Source: Phaeosaccion multiseriatum
Lineage: Eukaryota > Ochrophyta, other classes
DNA: 64,000 nucleotides
Assembly: GCA_965112735.1 (NCBI GenBank)
Contig: OZ218954.1
Coordinates: 3,348,001-3,412,000 of the forward strand
Reading direction: 5' to 3'
Shown here: positions 44,164 through 55,954 of the stretch, piece after piece
Layout: each line of letters starts with the position of its first letter
How positions within the stretch are numbered: position 1 is the first letter of the stretch
Program-made: the position numbers and the translations under genes
Notes under the pieces: generated by a model
Told to the model about the DNA's origin: nothing
What the model saw: the letters and a program-made list of their open reading frames with translations, nothing else
Database searches by the model: none

Positions 44164-44584
44164 CTCTCCTCCCAGTCCTTCCTACTGCTCCCTTTGTTAC
44201 CGCTCCCCGCCGTTGTGGCGTCCAAGAGCGCTTTTTTGGCTCCGCTGCTGCTAGACCAGCTACCCTAGCACACCACCAGAGAGTAGAGAAAGGAAAAAGC
44301 TGGGAGGGAGGGCGCGGGAAACTCGTAAACTTTGTGGAAACCTGTCTGAGGTCTCCGACCGACACACAGCGAGGGGCGGGACCCCCTGGGAATCTGCCAT
44401 TCGATTTTTAAAGTCGAGGTCGAAAGGCCAGAGTCTGACTGTTTTGCTGCCTCCTAAAGGGCACATAAGCTATCGCACATAAATCCGGGGCGCCCCTTTC
44501 CGGCCTGAAACTGAGACGCTGAAACTGTGAAGTAGAGTACGACATCTCACATTTCGGAAGGGACACGCTCCCACCACCTTTGCT
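44164..44584. promoter_or_regulatory. Promoter region of zinc-module gene
   Basis: 421 bases between the zinc-module start and the end of CDKAL1, both minus strand. No motif I can support. Confidence 0.4.
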
Positions 44585-45960
44585 TCAGCCCAGCCTCCCT
44601 CCCCCTCTGCCGCCGCCACCGCCGCTGCTGCTGCCTCTCAGATAGAGCATGGAGCCACATACGCACACGAGGGCGGCTGCCGAGCCCAACAGCAGCCCGC
44701 TCCACCTCCCGCTCCCCACCAACACACGGTCCGCCTTGTCCAGTATCGCGGCCATCACGAACAGTGCTCTACCACTGCCTCTTACTGCTGTACCTTCTCC
44801 GTCGCTCTTGTCCTCGCTGCCCTGCAATGGCGGTGGGTGCTCGTCGTTTCCGCATCCACACGCGGCCTCACCACCACAGGCAGGAGCGCCTTCTTTTGAT
44901 GCCTCTCCTCCTCCTCCCCCCCCCCCGCTACAGCCCCCACTAACCTCTGTACCTTCCCCACTAGAACAGGAGCAGGGAGACTCCTTCTCCCCACCACCAT
45001 CACCACCGCCAGCCTTATGTACTCGGGCCTTCTCCTTCCACCCACTGCTACTGCGGGCAAGGCGAGCTGCCTCCAGCGCCGCCTTGTGGCTCGGAACCGT
45101 GTGCCAATCGAGCACGGTGCCCTCCACGTGGAAGCGCGAGCAAGAGGTGATGAGGACATTGGCGACGCTGCCCTGCAGCTTGTCGTCCCGAAGCACCAAC
45201 ACCTTCACGTAGGCCTTGGTATGCCCCACGCTGTGCTTGCCATCGCCGGAGAATTCGGTGTTGATCCACACCTTCAGAGAGAGGGAGGGAGTGAGTGAGT
45301 GAATTCAGTGAGTGAGGGAGTGAGTGAGTGGAGTGAGTGAGTTGAGTGGAGTGGAGTGGAGTGGGGCGGAACGAGTGAGTGGAGTGACTCAGTGCGTGAG
45401 TGAGTGAGTGAGTGAGTGAGTGAGTGAGCGTCCGCGAGTACCACAAAAGCCCCCACCCCCCCCCCTCTCACTAACCCACCCACACACGCACCTTTTGTGT
45501 GGTACCCACGAGCCCCGGGTAAGGATCGAAGGAGTAGAGCAACTTTGTCATACGGCGGGAGCGGTCCTTCACAACATGAGTCGCCAATTTCTCCATCTTG
45601 GCAGCCGGGGTGCCCGGTCTGGGGTAGAACTGAGAAATGTTGACGATGGCGAGTTGGTAGTGGCTCATAAGGTCGAGTGTTTCTTGGAACTGCGCCTCCG
45701 TCTCGCCCGGGAAACCGCAGATAATGTCCGTGGCGATGGTGCAGCCGGGCACGTGCGAGTGCAGGTAGTCCACCACCTAAGGAACGAATCATGTAGTTTT
45801 CAGTTTTCAGTTTTCAGTTTCCAGTCCATGTGACCTTAGGGACCGGGTTTATCGGTACAGTCTATCAATGCTAGTGTTCACCGCCTCAGAATGTATAGGG
45901 CGGCCACTGGGCCAGAGAAAGCTCCAGAAATGGTCAGAAGAGTTAGTTACAACAGCTACA

Positions 45961-46000
<40 letters not shown>

Positions 46001-48136
46001 GTTTAAACTCTGCCACGGTGTACTCGCGGTTCATCCCCTCCAGCACGGGATCCGAGCCGGCTTGCACAGGCACGTGGAGGAAGGAGTAGACATTGGGGTG
46101 GTTGAGGGTCTCCGCGACGGCGTGGAGGTGCTCCAGGATGTACGGAGGGTTGGTCATACCCACACGCAGCATCACATCTGGCGGGAGGATCGGGCGCACA
46201 CTCCGCTGTGGAAGGTCAGAGGGCCAGAGGGAAGAGGGGATGGGGGGGACGGGACGCGAGTACACAGACAGAGGTCAGAGATTGGCTGCAAAGAGAGGTC
46301 AGATAAGGACAGTCCTCCTTCTATTCCTTCTTTCCAAAGAGTGGTTAGAGAGGGCAATCCAATGAGACAAGATGGCAGTTGAAGGTCCCGACCGAGGCAC
46401 ACGACGTAACATCTTACGTACCAGCAGGTTGGCAATGGAAGTACCAATGTCTCTCCCGTACGCCCCCGTGTCCTCGCTGCTCAGCCACACTTCTGTAACG
46501 CCATCCTGCTGCGTCACCGTGCGGATGCGGTCCAAAATAGCAGACACGGCGTAACTGCCAAGCTCCCCTCGTGCGTGCTTGGTCTTACAGTAAGTACAGC
46601 TTCCGCTGCACCCCGTGGATAGAGGCACAATCTCCACCAAAGGGTTGCGGCGAATCTTGGGCAGGTCGAGGGAAGGCAGGCCCTTCTTGCCGAGCATTCG
46701 CACCGTCCGTCCCTTGAGTGTCTCCTCGACGGCTTCAAGCACACGATCGATCTGTTGCACCCCAACCATGCTCACACCCTCCAGGTCCTTTAGTTTGCGA
46801 TCTGCCTGTGGCACACACCCCGCTACCACCACCGGGTAACCGTCGGCCTGGGCCTTGCCAACGAGGTTCGTGAAGGCGCTCTGTTACGAGGCATAGAGTA
46901 GTGCCCATGAGGTGTTTGAGTGGGAGGGAGGGAGGGAGGGAGGGGTCTCCCGTCTGTCTGCCTCTCTCTGTCTGCCGGTCAGCCTGTGATATCTCTGTCT
47001 GTCTGCCTGTCTGTCTGCCTGTCTGTCTGCCTCGTTGTGGCTGCGTTGCGTACCTGACTGGGGTTCTTGACTGTGCACGAGTTGATGAGCCAGAGGTCGG
47101 CCTGGTGCCAGGGTACCAGGGGAGGGTATGTGATGTCAGGCGGTAGGTATTTGGTGTCAGGGTATCAGGGATGGGTACAGGGTGTCAGGGGGAGGGTAGG
47201 TGGTGTCATGGTGTCAGCAGAGTAGTGCTTCGTGTCAGGACTGGAGTGCTTGGTGTCAGGAGAGGTGGGCACGTGGTGTCAGGGAGGCTTACCTGTTCCC
47301 TCTCGCCCTGATCTACGAAGGTGTAACCGTAAGACGCGAGCACGCCCTCCATGTACTCCGAGTCGCTCACGTTGTGGCTGCATCCGAATGTCTTCAGCCT
47401 TTCGCGTGTTGGGTGAGTTTTTGGATAAGGGTGGTAACGAATGGGAAACGGGGACATAAGGAGAGAAGGATAGGGGCAGAGCACCTTGCCGTACGGCTGC
47501 ACATACGCACTGCAGAGAAACATGCACGTGACAAGAGTGTAGTCATAGCATAGTTTGGGGAAGGATTCTCTCCTCGGGTCCCTCTCTCTACTCTCTCCGC
47601 TCCTCTCTCCCAAGTTTCTTTCCTTCCCCCGCTCACCAGATTCTCTGTGTTCCAGGTATGCCGCCCTCTTTGCAGTCATGCTCCTCTTCGTCTACCCCGC
47701 CAACAGGAGGTACTACTTGCTTGGCCTCCCCTCTTCCTCCCACTGCTTTCCCTTCACTACGGTCTTGTCCAGCATAAGTGCTTCCCAAAGCAAGGCTCTC
47801 CTCCTCCCCCATTCCTTGCCCTGTCTCCCCCTGCACCCCCCCCCCTCCTCCCTCCATCTCTCTCGCTCGCTTCCTCCTCCTCCCCTTGATCACTACCCCC
47901 TGACTCGAGGCAGGCAGCCTCTCCTCTGGAACGCTCTGAGAGGGTTAGAGGACGAGGCATGCGTGAAGGTTTTTGGGGAAGGGGGAAACGGGACGGGGCG
48001 AGGGGGCGGATGAGAGGCAGGGGGAGGAAGAGAGGTTGGAACGAATTTTTAAGCTGCAGGACACTCTCACCAGCTCCTCTATGTCCTCCACGTTGCTGGA
48101 ACATCTCCCGAGAAGATCATGTGGGCCAGGAGCCAT
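44585..48136 (-). CDS. CDKAL1: CDKAL1, tRNA ms2t6A methylthiotransferase
   Basis: Exons on the minus strand: 48071-48136, 47637-47935, 47293-47398, 47054-47101, 46422-46880, 45999-46205, 45492-45776 and 44585-45271, phases consistent, about 718 residues. CDKAL1 is a radical-SAM enzyme that converts t6A37 to ms2t6A37 in lysine tRNA. The N-terminal MTTase domain has its three cluster cysteines in [15 protein letters not shown] and VAGCVPQ; the radical-SAM motif CxxxCxxC is in [16 protein letters not shown]; then [40 protein letters not shown] and [17 protein letters not shown]-like segment follows (WINTEFSG...VEGTVL). The C-terminus has a single membrane helix ([20 protein letters not shown]), as in animal CDKAL1, which anchors it to the ER. 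The N-terminal MAPGPHDLL...VEDIEEL and IPGTQRIW also align with the animal protein, supporting the first two exons. Confidence 0.95.
45286..45432 (+). repeat. (GAGT)n degenerate array in CDKAL1 intron
   Basis: GAGTGAGT units with variants (GGAGT, CAGT) fill much of the intron 45272-45491. Confidence 0.9.
45963..45998 (+). repeat. (CA)n containing a splice donor
   Basis: On the transcribed minus strand the exon ends AAACAG and the intron starts GTGTGTGTG, so the 5' splice site is the first GT of a GT repeat. Confidence 0.9.
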
Positions 48137-49445
48137 GTTCGAGGAGATAAAGCCGATGGTGTTGTGGAGGTGTCTAGATAAACGGAGGGGGAGGAGGCAT
48201 TGGGGGACGTCCAGATCCAGTTTGCGTTTCAGGTGGGATTTTTTTTTTTTTACGGCTTTGTGACTATGGTGAACGCATCCGTGGGTCCCCTTCTTCATAG
48301 CTTTGGTCCACCCACACGCACGCACGCACACCAAAGGCGGAGAGAGAGTCTCCATTCACCTCGCGGGAATGACACGGGGACGCATACTCTTTTGGGCCCG
48401 GCCATGCCCTCTCCCGCCCCTCTGATGTATCACCAACTGCTCCTGTTGCTGGGTATACGCTTGGCCTGGCCACCCACCGGTCCCCACCATCCACAGACTG
48501 CCATCCCACCATCCCCCGTCGTACGTAAGTAAGCCTAGCTCCAGCAGCAGCGCAGACGTCCCAGGGCTCAAGCCGTCGACTGCGATTGTAATGTCGAGAC
48601 GGGCCGAGGAGAGACCAAGTCAGAAATCTCCATGGCTGCTGACTGATCGACCGAAAGCCATTCACTCAAAGCCAGACGGCATTGACCTTATCGAATACCT
48701 TGCATCAAAGCCTAAGAGTATTGACACACCGCCACAATGCAACGCAGTCGAGGGTCGCTCCAGCGCCTTTTCTCCCCACCCTACCCCGCCCCGCTCCAAT
48801 GGCAGGGTCAAGGCAACGCACCGGTCCAAAGCAGTGGCAGTAGCAGCAACAGCAGCAGCCGCAGCCGCAGAACCGACCACCCCTCGCTCTCCCCACCGCC
48901 GGCTGGAGCCATCCTCTGCTATTCACTGCCATTCACTGCCATCCACTGTCATCCACTGTCATCCGTTGTCCTCCACGTCTCACCCCAGGGCTGGGGCTGG
49001 GGCGGAGTGAAGAACGAACGAATGAACATGCCACAAGAAGATCCGTCTTCCGCTGACTCACTCCTCTTGCTCTGCTACCCCCTCCCCTCTCCTCTTCTGA
49101 GGCTCGTCACTCGCCCGGTGAGCGCACACGCCCGCTGAGGAGGGTCTGACAAAGGACCAATGCTTCAATGCTCCAAGGCAAGAAGAAGAAGTGTCGGCTC
49201 GGCCTGGACTTTCCCATCCCTTGTGGCTTGCTGGTTGACGTCCTCCTCCTCCTCGCTGCTGGCTGACTGGCGACTGGCGCAGACGACAGGAAGGCAGAGC
49301 TCTCTCGACGGTCTCTCTCGACCTCTCGGCTCCCGCCGGCACCTCCCCCCAGACACGTGGGTGATACAGTTGGTGATTGCACACAGCACAACTGGCAACG
49401 ATGGCAGACCAAAGTAACAGGCCCGGCTGCTTGTAATGTCTCAGA
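48137..49445. other. Intergenic region with dispersed-motif copies
   Basis: About 1.3 kb with no supportable gene. It holds a TTGGTGATACAT copy (minus, 48425-48436), a compound GTGATACAGTTGGTGATT at about 49362, five tandem ATYCACTGYC decamers at 48921-48970 and GCAGCAACAGCAGC runs near 48845. Confidence 0.55.
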
Positions 49446-50362
49446 TCATATATTCCTATGGGGCGCGACGAATTGATTGGGTATGGCTCCCTGGCTTCCC
49501 TTGACCGCTGCTGCCCCTCCCCCTCCTGCTATGCTGCCATGGGGGGATAGACCGGGCGAAATGACGTTACTGCCCTCCAGGAGGAGGCGGAGCTCAACGA
49601 TGAGGTCCCCCATTAGGACGTCTGAGCATGAGAGAGAGACAGCCACACAAGACGGACGTGCTCGCATGAGGGCATGTAAAAGCAGGTGGGGTGTATACTT
49701 ACGACCAAACAATTACAATTGTGTTTCAAGTATGAGAAAGTTCAACAGGAGCGTAAGCAGCGATTGATCATCCGTCCTCCCTTTCTTTTTGAGCCCGGTC
49801 CCCCCTAGCTAAGTGTGCTCACTCACCTGCTTTGGAGGTGTCTATGTTGCTGACGGGCATTTCATCCCCAACCTCTGAGTAAAAGGCTAGTATGGTATCG
49901 CAGTTGCCGCCCACGTCGTAAAAGGAGAAGAGATTCGTGCCACCACAGAGATGTGCAATGCTGCAGTCCGTCTGACCTAATGTCAGTGCTGGAGGAGGAG
50001 GAGAAGGAGGAGGAGGGGTCGTGAGTGTTCTACCATGCTCATCCTCCTACTCATCGGCTCCTTCCCTCCGACCCTGTCCCAAAACCCTCTCCTCCCCATC
50101 GACTGCCCTCCCTTCCCCTTGCCTCACCGAATTGCGTCGCTGCCCTCTTTAAGCTCGCTACTGCCTGGCACACTTCGTCCTTGGCTTCTGCCTGCTGGTG
50201 CCTCCCCTCCGAGAAGCAGCCAGCAATGTATCGCCCCTCCAGCGATACCAAGCAGGCAAAGTGGGTGCCCGGGTAGATCTGATCGATAGAGGCGATCTTG
50301 GCCCCCAGCTGCTCCGCCACAGTCGGCCCCATGCCGCTGCTCTTGCGGCAACACCACGCCAT
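49446..50362 (-). CDS. Roadblock/LC7-like small protein
   Basis: Exons on the minus strand: 50128-50362, 49827-49988 and 49446-49621, joining in phase to 190 residues. The fold pattern is helix (VAEQLGAKIASIDQIY), strand pair with a turn (THFACLVSLEGRYIAGCFSEG), long helix (KDEVCQAVASLKRAATQF), then strands (CSIAHLCGGTNLFSFYDVGG and CDTILAFYSEVG) and a final helix (MGDLIVELRLLLEG). This alternation with G-rich turns is typical of roadblock/LC7 proteins (dynein light chains, Ragulator subunits), which act as dimeric scaffolds. There is no diagnostic motif, so the assignment is tentative; a longin or profilin-like small fold is possible. Coding status is well supported by three clean splice joins. 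The last ~40 residues are G/A rich. Confidence 0.6.
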
Positions 50363-50985
50363 GTTGTCTGTCTATCTGATAGGCCCCTCCTACTTCTGCT
50401 GGCGTGGGGCCTATCCCTCCCGCCACGTCCTGTACCTCGTAGATGCGTCTTCCCTACTGTTTCATGATCATCTCATCCACTCAAGAAGGGGGAAAGGAGA
50501 AGAGAAGGGAGAAAGAAGAAGAAAGGTGTGATGGGTGGAGAGGGAAAGGAAAAAAATGGCGAAAAAATCGAGGCGGACGCGCAGCACAGATGGCAGCAGA
50601 GGGTCGAACAAAACATCAACGACAAACACCCACCTTTTCTCTCCTCGTCTTTCCACACCAGCTCAGAGTCTTTGAACTCCCGCGGGCTTACCGGGACATT
50701 CAGAGGTATCGCTGCCCTAGAGAGGAAGAGAAAGCCTTAGAGGGGCAAAGGTTGAGCTTGTTGAACGCAGGGCGGGGATCTGCCCGGAGGATATCCCGAG
50801 GGCAAGGAGGAGCAGCAGCAGTGGTACCAGGCTCTCCATCGGGGACATCCAGCAGTATCATCCGACGCAGTAGCAGCAGGAATAGCAGCAGGAGCGTGAG
50901 GGAGGGAGCCGGAGGAGAACCGAGGGACAGAATAATTTCCCGGGACAACGCGAGGCTTTTAAAGGCGCGACAGAATAGCAGCAAC
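50363..50985. promoter_or_regulatory. Divergent promoter: LC7-like / calponin-like
   Basis: 623 bases between divergent starts. An in-frame open stretch upstream of the calponin ATG (from 50443) is probably 5' UTR; it contains GA-rich sequence and short AGCAGC runs. Confidence 0.5.
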
Positions 50986-52323
50986 ATGGCGCAGCTTGTC
51001 GAGCAGAAGCAGCCTGCAGGGGGAAGAGGGGCAGGCTACGGCCTGGACGCTGCCCTGGCGCAAAAGCGAGAGGCCTGCTACGATATGGCGGACGAAGGCG
51101 AGGTGCGCAAGTGGATTGAGACGGTGATTGGCCAGACGCTGGCGTCAGTCATGGGGCTGGAAGACGGGGAGGAGATTGCATTCGGACCGGCGCTGAAGAA
51201 TGGGGTTGCGCTCTGCAAGGTGATCAATGCCATCAAACCGGGGAGTGTGCGGAAGATCAACGAGTCAAAAATGCCCTTCAAGCAGATGGAGAATGTCTCC
51301 CTATTCCTCAAGGGATGTCGGGCGGTGGGCGTTCCGGAGCACTCGCTCTTTGAGACCGTCGATCTCTACGAGCAGAAGGTGTGTACATATATATGTGTGT
51401 GAGAGAGAGACACACAGAGAGGAAAAGAGAGAGAGAGGACTCACATGTCTTTTCGCTTTGCTGTTGCCCTTCCCCCCCCCCCCCCCAGGACATGGGGTTG
51501 GTGGTCACGTGTCTGTACGCCCTGGGCAGCGCTGTGCAGGCCACAGTGCCGGAGTTCGAAGGGCCCCACCTTGGAGCCAAGATGGCCACTAAGAACGCCA
51601 GATCGTGGACGGCTGACCAGGTGAGTTGGTAGTACAGCAGCAGGAGCAGGAAGAGGAGGAGGAGGAGGAGGAGGAGGAGGAGGAGGAGGAGGAGGAGGGG
51701 GAGGGGGGGGAGGGGGGGGGGCGCTCTCATTTACGCAGCATGCAAGCACATACTTTCGAATATCTGTGCAGCTGTGCCTCTCCGCACCTCTCTTGACCCC
51801 TGTACATGTATCCCTCTATCGTACCCCTGACTGATGTGATGTACCCCCCTGCACAGCTCGCCAAGTCGAAGCAGGATGCGGCAGGATCCACCAAACTTCA
51901 CGCAGGCAGTGCCGGTATTATGGAGCGGCCCACAATCACCAAGACTGGCATTACCATGGGGGCAGAGTATGCAGGTGAGGAGGGTGAGGCAGGCAGGCAT
52001 ATGGGCAGGCAGGAAGGCAACAAGCATGGGCAGGCGGAGGAGTATGGGTATGGAGGGTGCATGATTCAGGAAGAGGAGTGGGAGGGAGAGAAGGAAGGGC
52101 GCGTGAACCGAACGCAATGAGGGTGCCCACTATGTCATTGACTTGCAACATGTGTGCTGTCTGTGTGGTGTGTGTGCGTGTGTGTGCGTATGTAGGTACG
52201 GGCGACTCCAGCGTCATGACCAAGGGAGCGGCTGGTAGTTCCGGCATCATGGAAAGGCCGACAATCAGCAAGACGGGTATTACCATGGGAGCAGATTCAT
52301 CAGGCCCGCCTATACATAGGTAG
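50986..52323 (+). CDS. Calponin/transgelin-like actin-binding protein
   Basis: Exons: 50986-51378, 51489-51620, 51857-51974 and 52196-52323 (TAG), 256 residues. A single calponin-homology domain spans about residues 35-155 (EVRKWIETVIGQ, FGPALKNGVALCKVINAIKPGSV, FKQMENVSLFLKGCRAVGV, LYEQKDMGLVVTCLYALG). The C-terminus has two calponin-like repeats, GIMERPTITKTGITMGAEYA and GIMERPTISKTGITMGADSS, one per exon and bounded by phase-1 introns. Proteins of this architecture bind and stabilise actin filaments. Start chosen at ATG in ACATGG context; an upstream in-frame open stretch without conserved sequence is treated as UTR. A variant of the dispersed motif (TTGGTAGTACAG, 51626-51637) sits directly at the donor of intron 2. 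Confidence 0.92.
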
Positions 52324-54045
52324 TCAGTCGTCGGGTGGGGGCTGGGGAGGGAGAGAGAGAGGGACGAGAGAGAGAGAGAGAGAGAGGTCTAGATAGGGAG
52401 AGGGAGAGTACATGGTGGAGTGATGGCATGAGGGAGTGAGTAAGTAGTCAAGCAAGTTTTGTGAGTCAAGAAGGCGTCGGGGCACACCAAGTAGTGTTTA
52501 CATAAGGGAAATGTGCAGCTCACGGGAGGGTGGATGGGGGTAGGGGGCTGCCCAAGCGCACGTAGGGGTGGGTGGGGGGTGGGGGGACCTAAACGTACCT
52601 GGCTTCAACGAAGGGAACGGCGGTTCGTTTGGCGGGCAGCGGCCCCCCCGAGTGGGTCTGGCGGCCTGAATACGGCACTGACGGGAGGCATGGAAATGTG
52701 TCCGTCAGTGACTGTGCGCTCATCTACGCTCTGGCACGAGTGGTTGTATGGTGTTCAGCATGGTAGCGGAGAACCTCTCCACGGGAACTGTCGACAGAGG
52801 GAACGGTTGGGGGGGGGGGTGGGAGGGTGACGCGACGAGGGCGACCGAAGAAGGAAGCATCACACCGAAAGTGCCCCTTTGAACAAATACATGTCCATGT
52901 ATACTGGAGCGCTTCTTTGGGCCACCCTTCTTCTCTCTTTTGGTGCACAGAGGGTGGTGGTGGTGAGCGACCCAGCCAGGGCGGGTGCTTTGCATGCATG
53001 CCACCCCCCTCGGGCATGTCCAAACTCTGTAAAAAGGGCTGAGTGCTTTACTTCTTCTCCCTGCCCGACCCGACAGTGTGTCTCTGTCCTCTGGGGAGTG
53101 GAAAGCAGTCTTCGACGCGCACCAGAGGAGATGAACGGTCACCCAGAGCACACGCACGTGTACGATAAGAAGCGCTTGATGAAGATGACGTAGTCACGTC
53201 GTCACGTCCTCTGCTAGACGGCAAATCTTTCATGTTCGCCAGCAGTCTACAGGGATTGTAGCAGGATCGAATGTGACGTGTTCACTACTAGCTGCGTACG
53301 TTACGTGTTGCTTGTGCTTGGGCTGCTTGGGCTGCCTCCAAGTGCACCTCGATGTGGAGGAAAGAGAAGGACCGAGGCTGCGAGCGACGGCTTCCGACGG
53401 CTTTTGCAAATGCCCGGAGGGCAGCAGTGGAGGACGCCAGCGACAGCTCTTGTCGGAGCAAGGGGCAAGCAAGCCTCCTCCTGGGAGGAAATGAGGGTCG
53501 GAGGCCGAGCGACGGAGAACGAGGAGGGCAGCGAGTGACTCGCGCAGGGACTTCTACGCAAGGGGAGGGAGGCACCTCGACCAAGACATGTGCAGCCACG
53601 TCCGGTCGGGGAGGGGGAGGGGGGGGCTGCTGGGGATGCCAGAGGGCGAAATCTCTCGTCGTTGCCACGTGTGGGTACGCAGCGCTCAGCTTGGGGGTAC
53701 CTTCCTTCATACTCTCAAGGGAGAGGGAGGTAGCCTCCCCCACATCTTCGACTTGAACAAGGAGAGCTCCGTAGACACATGGGCACTGTCCCTCTCCTGG
53801 CGAAGTGCGGAGGTCTGCTGGTGCCCAGCCCGGCCAATCGCTCGACTGCTCTCATTACAACCTTGTATATTTTCATTACGCTGAAAGGTTTGTCTGTGAC
53901 CACCAAGCAGCGCAGCCCGTTTGTGAATATGACACGCCTCAGCTCAGTACTTACATCAGTTCCGCCGGCGTGTCTCGTCCTTGCTTTCCAGCCTTATTTT
54001 TCTCTATGTATCTACCTATGTATCCATCTAGTCTTCTATCCCTTG
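52324..54045. other. 1.7-kb intergenic region
   Basis: Between a plus-strand gene and a minus-strand gene that converge. GA-rich near 52345-52400, G-rich near 52560-52580; otherwise mixed-complexity sequence. No ORF shows conserved motifs or splice logic. Confidence 0.5.
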
Positions 54046-54158
54046 TCACAAGCAAGGCCTCACAATTGGCGTGGGCGCATGACCCATCACCACCATGTCC
54101 AGACCCAGTTGAAGGTACCTGAAGGAAGCCGATGAACCAAACCGAGTTAGACAGAGGT

Positions 54159-54199
<41 letters not shown>

Positions 54200-55238
54200 T
54201 TGCAACACTCGTGCTATGCACCATTCGCACCACACCAAACCTCACCACACCACACCACACCACACCACACCACACCACACCATACCACACCACTCGCACC
54301 TTGGTTTGTCCAGAGAGCCGAAGGCGCACCCCTCGTCACTGCCCCCCTCCAGGATCTTGTAACCGCCCACCAAGGAAGGGATGATCGTGGTGATCACCTG
54401 TGTGTGTTTGGTGCAGCGAGGGGAGGCGAAGAACGAGAACAACAATAAAAAAAAAACTAAACATGAGAAAAGAACAGTACGAAAAAGAAAAGGAGGAGGA
54501 GGAGGAGGAGGAGGAGGGAATTCGTGTGGGGACGACACCGATGATCTGCTCGTCTTTGGCGCAGCGAGGGGAGGAGGATGCCTCCCTCCCTACCTTCCTT
54601 CCTCCCTCCCTCTTCTCCCCTCCCTCACCTTGTCCACGCAGCCCCCCCTAAGGAAGGAGGTGATGATGTTTGCTCCACCCTCCACCATGACGCTTCGGAA
54701 ACCCATGTCCCAGAGCTTTGCGAGGCAATCGCCGATGTCGCAGTAGTGGCTCTCTCCTCCTTCCCCCTCCTCCTCCCCAGCACTAGCACGCATACTGTCC
54801 TCAGGACTAGCACTCGTACTGCTGCGGGGCTGACGCTACACGGATCAATATCGATGTCGAGATTGATTTGGAAGGAGGAGGGGGGGGGAGGGTGGGAGGG
54901 CGTCCCCGGTGAGCGAAACCCCGGTGGGCAAAGCAAAAAACAACAAAACAACAAAAAAGGGGGGTACGGGGTTCGGTAGACTGGGACGATAGCCTGTAAA
55001 ACACAAGGCAATACAAAAGGACTTCGCTCAACGCACCTCGACAGTGTTGCAGTGGACCAGAAGGTGGCCGGGGTGCTGCGATGGGCCAAGGGGTTGGGTT
55101 GTTGTACGACACCAAGCAAAGGGGAAGGAGCCGAAGAGTTGTTGCAAAGCACCGAGTCAAGGGGGACGGGTGAGGGTTGGTGTGTGAGTGCGTGTTTGTG
55201 CGCGTGTGTGCGTGTGCTGGTGTTTGGGTGCGTGCGTG

Positions 55239-55281
<43 letters not shown>

Positions 55282-55918
55282 ATTGATTGCCTGCCGCCAC
55301 GCCGCATCTGCCCCGAGCTTCTGCTCTCTCCCTTTACCCTCTCTTTGCCCTGCCCACGTCGCCCTGCCTCCTCTTCTCCTCTCTCTCTCTCTTTCTCTCT
55401 CTCGCTGCTCTCCAACCTTACCCTCTCTCCTCCCTCTCCGCTCTGCCCCATGGTGAAGGCTGCCTTTGCCCTCTCCTTGAGCCATGTCCTTGTGCGATCA
55501 GACAGAAGAGACGTGAAGATGATGGGTTGTTGAGCGGTCATGGAGAAGGGCAGGGACAGATTGGCCTGTGTGTCGAGCCATTGGAGAGAAAGAAAGAGAG
55601 AGAGAGAGAGAGAAAGAGAGACAGAGAGAGAGGGAGAGGAGAGAGAGCAGAGAGAGAGAGTGAGAGAGAGAGGAGAGAGAGGAGTGAGAGTGAGAGAGAG
55701 AGGAGGGAGAGTGTGTGTGAGAGAGGGAGGGAGAGAGAGCAGAGAGAGAGAGTGAGAGAGAGAGGAGAGAGAGGAGTGAGAGTGAGAGAGAGAGGAGGGA
55801 GAGTGTGTGAGAGAGAGGGAGGGAGAGAGAGGGAGAGGAGAGGGACAGATAGAGCACGACCCATGGACAGGCAGTGTAAGAGCAGGAAGCAGAAGGGGTG
55901 GAGCGGGTACCGTGATAT

Positions 55919-55954
<36 letters not shown>

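Noticed and set aside
47400-47530. Extra CDKAL1 exon reading [12 protein letters not shown]
   Set aside because: The exon 2 end (AGAATCTG) joins directly to 47398 to give [11 protein letters not shown], matching the family; the extra segment would break phase.
53288-53743. 151-codon minus-strand open frame
   Set aside because: P/S/R-rich composition typical of GC-rich non-coding sequence; no motif and no neighbouring exon.
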